Shown here piece by piece: positions 56,611 through 64,000 of a stretch of DNA of 64,000 bases. The position numbers and the translations under genes were made by a program. Location of the stretch: positions 28,005,053-28,069,052 of the forward strand of contig CM060732.1 in NCBI GenBank assembly GCA_030704615.1, written 5' to 3'. Source of the DNA: Takakia lepidozioides. Its lineage: Eukaryota > Streptophyta > Takakiopsida > Takakiales > Takakiaceae. The notes under the pieces were generated by a model. It had not been told where the DNA came from, did no database searches, and saw nothing but the letters and a program-made list of their open reading frames with translations. The number at the start of each line of letters is the position of its first letter. The first letter of the stretch is position 1.

Positions 56611-58150
56611 TATTTGACACACTACCAAAAACACTATCTTATATTTCCATGAAATCATCAAAATTCATTACACTATGATTATGCCACTTGACTGTTGAGG
56701 CCGTATGATACCCTTTGAGATTTAACTCTTCTTCCCCTTCAATAATTCAACTATTAACAATATAGTCATTTGGCTAAAAATAATGTGAGTTTTTGGCTAA
56801 AATATATTAGGGTTTAGCCAGAACTTCTCGACGTGGCCTTCTATCTTGCCGAGAAACAAAAACTTGGCACTAGCTAGCATCCTAAAAAGTCCACTCCCCC
56901 TGCAATTCCCAACCCTTCCCGCCTACCCTAATCCATTCATAGAACGTTAAGGGTCGCGAGCCCTTTTGGTGGGCCAGCCCCAAAACACGACCTAGTCCCA
57001 TGGATGAAGTTGCATCTGACAGACAGCTCACAGACATCCACAAATATGAACCGTACCAACCCGTACCTACTAACTACATGTACTTGCTGACAAAATTAGG
57101 GGAGATTTGACCATCAGAACTGGTAGATTATAACATATACCGTACTTGCCTATATTATTCGTCAGGACCCTGCCGGATTAATTAATTTTTCTTAACCCTT
57201 AAACGCTCAGTGCCATAGTTTGACTTTTTTAGAAAACATGACCCCTTAAGTGAAAAAAAGGTGTAACTTTTAGAAAATTAACTTCTTAAAGAACTTGACC
57301 ACACATTAGATGCGTACCTTCCTCTTGCATCCACCTGCCAAATTTGAGGCCAATCAGATCCACAAAATGCCACCGTTGAATGTGGGCCCCATTATATTGG
57401 GGCCTTTTGAGAAACATATCCATTTTTGGTAATTTTTTAAAGATTTGAGTGACGGGATCAAATGGAATTGAGGCGAAATTAGCAGGGTTTCATCCCCTTG
57501 AGATCCCTCATCCAACAAGCCAAAAAGTATCCAATTTGGCCAATGCATGTGATGTTGCCACTTGGTCAAACGTGGAAAAATCCCATGTTTCTCTTCCTCT
57601 CGCACACACGTGTGAATAATGAAACAACGAGAATTACCTTTATCAAATCGTGACCCCCCCCCGCTTGCGTGGTGAGACCTCTTTGCAACTTGGCAGATCC
57701 GAGACAATTGGGCAATGAATCTTGGTGTGCCAGGTGCCCAGGAACACAATTTTTTTTTTTCGCACAATTCCATGGAGAATGCAAAAAGTTATTCAGATTT
57801 TTCTGAACCGAAAAGCCCGAAACGGGCCACTGGGCGTTTTAGGGTTAAAGAAGGGGTCCGGCAGCCTTTTTTTTAATTTCTGCAGTTCCGGCAGTTTCAC
57901 GATAAATAATAAAAAACCACTCTTTTTGCATATATGTGTGGCTAGTACAATGGTATTGCAAGTAAATATGGTGGGGCAAAGTTCGGGTTCAAATTTTTCT
58001 GACATTTGTTACTGGGAAGGTTTTATTTTAATTTTTTCCGGCAGTCTGTTTTTGCATTTAATTATCATCGGACAGCGTAGGTAGGTGCGGTATATAGTGT
58101 GGATTTTGCAAAAACACATAAATGAAGATGGAGAAATACAGTTTGACCAA
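56611..58150. other. No gene recognised
   Basis: AT-rich to mixed composition with short frames only. The minus frame at 57773-57354 has no recognisable motif. Confidence 0.5.
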
Positions 58151-59111
58151 GGTCATACTTGACTTTTGCTGAGGCAAGGACCTCACATTCACACAATACG
58201 CCCAATTACAAGGGTACTCTCCAAATTTGGAGGGATTTCTCCAAAAATTGCATATGCCTCCTTTGTATGTCCAATAAGAGGGGTACAAGCCCGTGAAACA
58301 ACTCCAAGAAATGAAAAAGCTGCCTGGACCCTAGTGTTTTTTATGAAATGAAAATTCCTGTGGTGGAGTCCTATATTGCAAGAACACAAAGAGGAATCCC
58401 AAAGCTGAAATGCCTCCTTGGTTTAAAGTCTGTAGAGCCTCTTTCCGTCTACTTGCCTCACAAAGCATCTTCACATGCCCAGAAGTACCAAAAAGAGGCA
58501 TTGTGGACTCCCTCTCTTGATCCTCTTCCAGATGCACCTGCAAACATCGCGTCCCACGGCACCACATCTCGTTCAGCCATAGTGTTTGAAAACTCCCTTC
58601 GCATCCATAATGCACCCACATTTGGCATACATGTCCACTAGGGCAGTTTTCAGAATGACATCTAGTACAATTCTAGCTTTGACGATGTCACCATGGACCT
58701 CTTTCCCCTTTTCCAGAGCTCCAAGGCTTGCACACGCATTGCAAACACAAACAAATGTGATGTGGTTGGGCTTCACCTTTTCAGGCAGCATTTGCTCATA
58801 GGTCTCCAAGGCATTCCTACCACACCCGTACTTGGTAAATCCTGCCAACATTATGTTCCACGTGATCAAACATCGTTGAGGCATTCTATTGAACACTTGG
58901 TGAGCCACTTAACATACATGTTGACAAGGGAGTTGAGTAGAATTTTTTTGACGTGAATCCACTTGGATAATGTGAGTGTGCACCTGCTTTCTGACACCAC
59001 TGTTTGCACTTGGTGATAGCCTAATCCAGCAATTAAAATCACAACTGTATCTCTGGCAACGAGCATACATAAGATTAAGTCGTCAAAACCATTCGAACAC
59101 GAAATTCTCAC
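58150..59111 (-). pseudogene. PLS-type pentatricopeptide repeat (PPR) pseudogene
   Basis: The minus strand at 58908-58573 reads PPR repeats of the plant PLS class: VFNRMPQRCLITWNIMLAGFTKYG, NALETYEQMLPEKVKPNHITFVCVCNACASLGALEKGKEVHGDIVK and ALVDMYAKCGCIMDAKGVF. A preceding piece in another frame has NSLVNMYVKW (about 58930). Downstream, VKMLCEASRRKEALQTL (about 58520-58460) looks like the N-terminal part of such a protein, and HTKEAYAIFGEIP (about 58280) like another repeat. Frames change at about 58920 and the order is rearranged, with no start and no DYW end. PPR proteins of this class bind organellar RNA, often for C-to-U editing. This copy is dead. Confidence 0.7.
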
Positions 59112-60000
59112 TCATTCAGCGTAGTCTTGATTCATCCTGGCGCTGGCAGCAATTCGACACAACAATAATAGTCGAAGGGTGCAAAGCTTGACTCAAATAA
59201 AACCAAGAGGTGCTACATTGTGATGTACACATTGTTCAAATCTACATCCTTCTTGCACTGTCAAGCTGCTCAAGACATCCTGCATTACTGGTTGATGCAA
59301 AGCAAACTTGTGAAGGGAGGATGGGAGGGAGAGAGTGACCAATGGCATGGGAGCTATGATCCGAGAGCTAAAGTTCCATTTTCAAAATTTGTGCTCAAGA
59401 ATCATCCTCACATGTGTGTCAACGAGTTCGGAGGTGGTGTTATTGAACAATAAAAAAGGGGCTCGACTGGGCTAGGCTACGAGACGCTACTCTTCTGGCA
59501 AGCCGCTCAACACTACGCTTCCTACGAAAAAACCCCCGGCGGTGGCCAAGCACAACAATCTCGGTCCTTAGGCAGTTTCTCTCTTCTTATTAGGCAGGAT
59601 GGCTTATAGCTCGCTGGATTCCCAGGAAGCCATTTCTGTGATTAGAGCTTAGCCCAAGGTGGTTGGTTCAAGGGTGCTACCCGATCGCTTGCGATGTATG
59701 CCTCATGGCCTCCTATCTTGGTTATTTTTTCCAAGACACCTTTTTATTAATATGATTTAAAGGGCCTCCATCCCCTTTGCATACCAGTAGGAGGTGGGCG
59801 CTCTTTGTAGGTAGTGGTAGAACATTCCAGAAGCAGCCGGATGATAAGCTCCAGTAGTGCCGTAAGCCAGTACATGAAAGTATATGAAAGGGGAAGGGCC
59901 GCATTCTCCAAGCTTTCTTCCGCCTTCACCTCACTTTGGTAGGCTCTGTAAGCAGCAGGGCCCCTTACAAAATTAACTAGAGCTACTTACATACAATGTA
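59112..60000. other. No gene recognised
   Basis: Short frames only. The 59460-59720 part has tRNA-promoter-like words ('ttggttcaagg') but no convincing A/B box pair. Confidence 0.4.
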
Positions 60001-60925
60001 CAGTCGACCCTCTTTAAATGTTACCTCCATATATGTTATATCTCTTTTATTGTTACGTTTTTTATACTCTGTAGAATATTACACTAGGAATGAGTCAAAG
60101 AGTGTTATTTGTTAAATGTTAGGAAAGTCATACTCTCTATGGTGTAAAACCACCCTCTGTATTTGTTACATGTCATTATGCACCTCCAATTATGCACCTC
60201 CAATCCTGGGAAGTGTGTGTGTCCCTTGAAGTTGAGGTCCGCAATAGGCTTAGATTTTGCTGTAAGGTCAAAAAGATTGGAAATGCACGTGCTTCAAAAA
60301 ATATAGAGTACTTCCTTCTTGGTTCTGTTGCTGTAAACACTTAGATTAATTTTATTACTATGTAGTCTTCGTACTTTCGTCTTTGTAGTGCCCTAGTACA
60401 ACCTCTGTGAACCTGAATGGGCTGTCCCCAAGGGAGATTGGTGATGCTTCCGGAGCAAGTACAAATGTAGAGATGGATGAAATTGATGGACTTTTGCATC
60501 AGTTCGCTGAGCTTTCCATCCTTCATGATAATGAGGCTCTGACCATGGATGCCTTGGAGTTTCTTAGTTTTGAGGCTCAGTTTAGAATTGGATGTCCTAG
60601 CGGCGTGCAATTCTTTTTGAATTGATAAATATTTTGAATGCATTTTGAATGTCTTGAGGTTGTTGTTCAATATAAAGCTGAATAGTAAGTAGTGCAGCAT
60701 TAACTTCTGAAAATAATACTGCGGACTCTTGTGGAATTAAAATTTCCTCTTGTGCTCCTCGACTTCTTCCGCTGGACCAACCATGTCCCAAATCTCATCA
60801 TCCTTTGGTTGAAATGGCTCGTTTAAATCAAAGATAAACGGACTTCTTTCTTATTTTAATCTAAATTAATGTGTAAATGTTACTTTCCATTGAGTGGACC
60901 TCGTTAAGTGTGATCTTTATAATTG
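60001..60925 (-). mobile_element. Possible Tigger/pogo-type DNA transposon remnant
   Basis: The sequence at 60001 begins CAGTCGACCCTC after a TA dinucleotide and is followed by repeated 'tgtta' words, resembling Tigger/pogo terminal repeats. A minus-strand frame (60791-60597) ends with VNAALLTIQLYIEQQPQDIQNAF, similar to the helical C-terminus of Tigger transposases. An acidic PKDDEIWDMVGPAEEVEE lies in the adjacent frame just before it. The DDE core is not visible and the second terminus near 60920 is poor. A plus-strand frame at 60407-60625 (MDEIDGLLHQFAEL) may be part of the same decayed element. Confidence 0.35.
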
Positions 60926-60959
60926 TTAGGGTAGGAAATTTTTCCCTCCTTTACGGTTC

Positions 60960-61215
60960 TCATTGCTGGGAGTCATAACCCCAGCGGTGCTGCAGGATTG
61001 GAGAGGCCACAGCACAGTTGTGTGATGCAGGGGTTGTGATTGTGGATGTGAATGACGAGCTGGGTCAGTGTGGGCGGGGGACCCTGGATCAGATGCAGCG
61101 CCATCTGTCGGGATGAGGGCAAAGTTAGTGATGTGGCTGCAGCTGTGGACCTCGCTGTATGTATGTTGGGGAAGGTGGACATTCACCACTGCAATGCGGG
61201 TCTCGTAGGTGAGCA
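60960..61215 (+). pseudogene. Short-chain dehydrogenase/reductase (SDR) fragment
   Basis: One frame reads IGEATAQLCDAGVVIVDVNDELGQ, the Rossmann alphaB-beta2 region with the acidic residue that selects NAD. After a frameshift the sequence continues DEGKVSDVAAAVDLAVCMLGKVDIHHCNAGLV. This is the beta3-beta4 region including the conserved NAG motif. The nearest plant relatives would be xanthoxin/secoisolariciresinol dehydrogenase-like enzymes. The TGxxxGIG start is damaged and the catalytic YxxxK part is missing. It is a decayed single-exon fragment. Confidence 0.6.
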
Positions 61216-61969
61216 TCTGTCTGTGTGAAACATTTACGCATATTTCCAAAACCATAGTCAAATGAACCCGACTCTCTTTCCTATACAAAGTGAAGAGTTG
61301 TAGTACATTCTCGCGTTTTATGCCACGGCATTCACACAATTTTGAGGATCTCTCTCTCTCTCTCTCGTGGAGGAGTTAAGGCCAAGAATAGTAAGGGCAC
61401 TCTCAGAAGTGAAGCTCTGGCACGCCCAAATACTATGAACTCCTCCGTTAATGGACGAGTCGATCTACATAGAGAGCCTCCCCAAGTTGGGCACCAGGCT
61501 GATTGAAATCAAACTATTGGTAGGTAGAGTCCTCTTTGCGGTACGTATAGGAGCTGGAAAAGTTGATCCACTTGCATGACAGTGTGGATAGTGAACAGCT
61601 TGTAATGTATTTTGACATCGCTCCCTGTGAATGTGCCAGAGCACAATACGTGGCTTCAAACAAGAGACAAGAGTGAGGATGGCAGCAGGGAAGCCTTATT
61701 ATGACGGCAAGTGTACCAAGCGTGCTGGCCTGCGTTGGACGCAAAACTCAGTACTTCAGCAAAGCCACCCTTGTCCCTGTCTCTCCAACTCAGGTTCTCA
61801 GCTCTCAGTCTACAGTTCTTGGCATAGCTTCCACCTCCAGGAACGTGCAGAGGTATTTCCGTCGGCTATGTGCGAGCCCTGCAATAATCCTACCGGGGAG
61901 GGAAAACCCGGCTGTTATTTCCCCAAAAACAGGGTATTCCGCAGGGACTAAGGCCACAAGCAATCAATG

Positions 61970-61975
<6 letters not shown>

Positions 61976-62013
<38 letters not shown>
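61976..62013. repeat. (CT)n microsatellite at the 5' border of a LINE copy
   Basis: About 19 CT dinucleotides directly precede the first recognisable LINE coding sequence. A shorter CT run lies at 61348-61367. The region 61370-61970 has open plus frames without recognised motifs. Confidence 0.9.
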
Positions 62014-62015
<2 letters not shown>

Positions 62016-63110
62016 GGAAGGAAAAAAGAAGGGAAACCCACTTACGTTTTTTTCCTGGATGTCAAAAAGGCTTATGACACAGTGTGGAGAGATGGCCTAT
62101 GGTTCCGCCTCTGGTTAAGGACACCATGCTTTGTCGCGTTATTAGACCTGCCTTGGAGTACGGATCTGCTATATGGGTTGATAACTCCAACCAGGCTAAG
62201 TCTCTAGAATCCATTCAAGTGGGGGTGCTTAAGGAGTGTATGTCAGCATGCTCCAAAACAGCCAATGTGGCTGTTCGGGGTGAGTTTGGCATTCCATCCT
62301 TAAGCTCCCGACGAGATGATTCAAGGTCAGATGGTGGGGTCAGCTGCAACATATGCCCAACACCAGATATCCTAAGTTAATCGACTCTACTCTGCTTCTG
62401 TTTGCTGTTCAAAGGTAGGCTTCCGGCCCTGAGTTTAAATTTCAGTCTAGTGCCGAGAGTGAGTAGACCCTTGAGGTCATCCAAGATGTCCTCCCCCATG
62501 TCACTGACTGGAAACAAGTTCAGGGAAGTTTTCTGCCTGACTTCATTTTCATCAGACAATCTCATGGCAACAGACATGGCTTTGGACACTACAGCCTCTA
62601 AGCCAGATTTATCCAGCAGGGTCAAGACTTGCGGATCCAGGTCCAGGTCCTTGAGAATCTCTTCTACTCTCTTCTGCCAGGACTTAGCCTGTTTGACAGG
62701 GCGGTCCTGTTTGCCCGTTGTGTGGGCAATCTGAAGACAGTATTCATTTTCTGATACTGTCCGGGGTTCTCTCACCAAAGAGACACTCTCTTCAACTCTA
62801 TCAAGGGAATTGTGCCTGTACCCCTGTTTACCAACTTTGAAAGTCTCGAGGCTGAGCCAAAAGCCCAGGCCCCCCTGAGGCCTAGTTTTTGGGCAAATCA
62901 CACACAGCAGATTGATGCTTGTGTGAAGGGATTTCTAGAGGATATCTGGAAAACCCGGATTAATTCTTTATATGAAGGTAAGTCTTACTACCAACGTCAG
63001 CCCCTGACAGAGGTAGGTTCTGTTCCTTTTGTTCCCGCTCAAACTGGGCGCGGGGTCAATGGCCACAAGGCTACGGCAAACAACGTCTTATGAGTACAAT
63101 CTCTCTCTCT
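62014..63110 (+). mobile_element. 5'-truncated LINE copy with internal deletion and in-place inversion
   Basis: The RT block TYVFFLDVKKAYDTVWRDGLW (about 62044-62108) is fused to RVIRPALEYGSAIW (about 62128), so the central RT with its catalytic YxDD is deleted. The frame goes on with a QHMPNTRYPKLI block to about 62388. The next roughly 317 bp (62390-62706) are inverted: the minus strand encodes KSWQKRVEEILKDLDLDP through LNLFPVSDMGEDILDDLKG and KLRAGSLPLNSKQ. The plus strand resumes exactly at CPLCGQSEDSIHFL (62709), the Cys-His knuckle (CX2CX7H, with the last Cys lost in this copy). It then reads QQIDACVKGFLEDIWKTRI and the terminal GVNGHKATANNVL-stop at 63093. The stop lies about 10 bp from the element end, followed by a CT tail. 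Confidence 0.85.
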
Positions 63111-63163
63111 CAGGTCATGGCAAACAATGTCTTATCAGTACATTCTCTCTCTCTCTACGACCA
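63111..63163 (+). mobile_element. Very short LINE 3'-end copy between CT tracts
   Basis: 'ggtcatggcaaacaatgtcttatcagtac' matches the last bases of the LINE. CT microsatellite lies on both sides (63100-63113 and 63146-63158). Confidence 0.65.
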
Positions 63164-63692
63164 TTCAATGACATGGGGGGGCCATCGTGGATGACCACAA
63201 GGGTTTACCCACTCTTGGCACTAGACTGAAATTTAAACTCAGGGCAGGAAGCCTACCTTTAAACAGCAAACAGATGCAGAGAGGAAAGGGGGATTGCAAC
63301 TGCCTGTTGTGTGGGCAATCTGAAGACAATATTCACTCTCTGATTCGTTGCCCTGCGTACTCTCACCAGAGAGACGCCCTGTTCAAATCCGTCAAGGGAT
63401 TTGTTTGTGTACCTCTGTTTCTTAACAATTTTGAAAATCTTGAGGCTAAGCCAAAAGCTCAGGCCCTTTTGGGGCCTAGTTATAGGCCAAATGACACACA
63501 GCAGATTGATGCTTGTGTAAAGGGATTTCTAGAGGATATCTGGAAAACCCGGATCAATGTTTTATATCAAGGTAAGTCTTACTACATACGTCAGCCCCTG
63601 CCAAAGGTAGTTTCTGTCCCTTTGTGTTCCGCTCAACTGGGCACGGGTTCAATGGCCACAAGGCTACGGCAAACAACGTCTTATGAGTACAA
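63164..63692 (+). mobile_element. 5'-truncated LINE copy
   Basis: Collinear with the copy at 62014-63110 but without the inversion. It enters at the 'gacatggggg' (SDMGEDI) region and shows CNCLLCGQSEDNIHSLIRCPAYSHQRDALF (about 63297-63390; the knuckle residues Cys, Cys, His, Cys are present). It continues with QQIDACVKGFLEDIWKTRINVLYQGKS and the terminal 'aatggccacaaggctacggcaaacaacgtctta' block. It carries a few frameshifts. Confidence 0.85.
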
Positions 63693-63752
63693 TCTGTCAA
63701 TGGCCACAAGGCTACTCCAAACAACGTCTTATGAGTACATTCTCTCTCTCTA
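63693..63752 (+). mobile_element. Very short LINE 3'-end copy with CT tail
   Basis: 'caatggccacaaggctactccaaacaacgtcttatgagtac' (in blocks) is followed by 'attctctctctct'. It directly follows the preceding copy and directly precedes the next one. Confidence 0.75.
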
Positions 63753-64000
63753 TAATGAAGTTAGGCAGAAAACTTCCCTGAACTTGTTTCCAGTCTGTGA
63801 CATGGGGGAGGATATCATGGATGACCTCAACGGTCTACCCACTCTCGGCACTAGACTGAAATTTAAACTCAGGGCAGGAAGCCTACCTTTGAACAGCAAA
63901 CAGAAGCAGAGAGGAAAGGGACAGTGCAATTGCCCGTTGTGTGGGCAACCTGAAGACAATATTCATATCCTGATTCGCTGTCGGGGGTTCTATCACCAGA
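63753..64000 (+). mobile_element. 5'-truncated LINE copy running off the window end
   Basis: The copy begins right after a CT tract and reads VRQKTSLNLFPVCDMGEDIMDDLNGL, KFKLRAGSLPLNSKQKQRGKG and CPLCGQPEDNIHILIRC before the window ends. It gives the uninverted order of exactly the segment that is inverted in the copy at 62390-62706. Confidence 0.85.

Noticed and set aside
57354-57773. 139-codon minus-strand ORF
   Set aside because: No recognisable domain and an irregular residue composition. It sits in repetitive non-coding DNA.

Overview
This is nuclear DNA from a eukaryote, almost certainly a land plant. The evidence is three intact, spliced housekeeping genes with plant-type sequences (RNA polymerase III subunit RPC3, proteasome subunit RPN8 and 4-hydroxyphenylpyruvate dioxygenase), a PLS-type pentatricopeptide (PPR) remnant, telo-box promoter motifs, and transposon families typical of plants (CACTA/TNP2, MULE with SWIM finger, Ty3/gypsy). 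The abundance of decayed transposons and the type of the PPR remnant fit a spore-bearing plant (lycophyte, fern or bryophyte), but the species cannot be fixed from the sequence alone.

Layout. Positions 1-32000 are a transposon graveyard. A short minisatellite and low-complexity ORFs (1-2300) are followed by a 103-bp tandem array (3606-4545), an acidic transposon ORF (minus, 4553-5699), the N-terminal half of a CACTA TNP2 transposase (6170-7281), an unrecognised multi-exon minus-strand ORF (7330-8935), a cluster of GC-rich palindromes (8990-10120), a SINE, and a nearly complete MULE transposase (11332-14874). Next come the C-terminal half of a second TNP2 on the minus strand (16009-18830) with its CACTA terminus at 15505, a Ty3/gypsy reverse transcriptase fragment (18890-19640), a spliced minus-strand gene with the signature of a DNA amino-methyltransferase (20608-22575), and a third TNP2 on the plus strand (22560-25165). 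Further along are a non-LTR C-terminal fragment (26940-27632), a second palindrome cluster (28440-28790), an SF1 helicase fragment, a two-copy 375-bp duplication, and a three-exon kinase-like gene (30902-31587).

Positions 35100-51200 are the genic island. RPC3 (minus, 14 exons) and RPN8 (plus, 10 exons) are head to head around a shared 745-bp promoter with telo-boxes. HPPD (minus, 3 exons) follows after an intergenic stretch holding a tRNA-derived SINE with a clear target-site duplication. All splice phases agree in these three genes, so they are likely functional.

Positions 51200-64000 are repeat-rich again: a 2-kb array of roughly 80-bp monomers that each carry a hairpin-forming palindrome and are arranged in a higher-order pattern, a pyrimidine-rich tandem repeat, a PPR pseudogene, a Tigger/pogo-like remnant, a short-chain dehydrogenase pseudogene, and several 3'-truncated copies of one LINE family lying next to one another.

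The observations I consider most worth following are (1) the intron-bearing methyltransferase-like gene beside a CACTA transposase, (2) a LINE family whose 3' ends recur at least ten times here, mostly bordered by CT/GA microsatellite, with one copy carrying an in-place internal inversion, and (3) two clusters of GC-rich perfect palindromes not explained by any recognised element.
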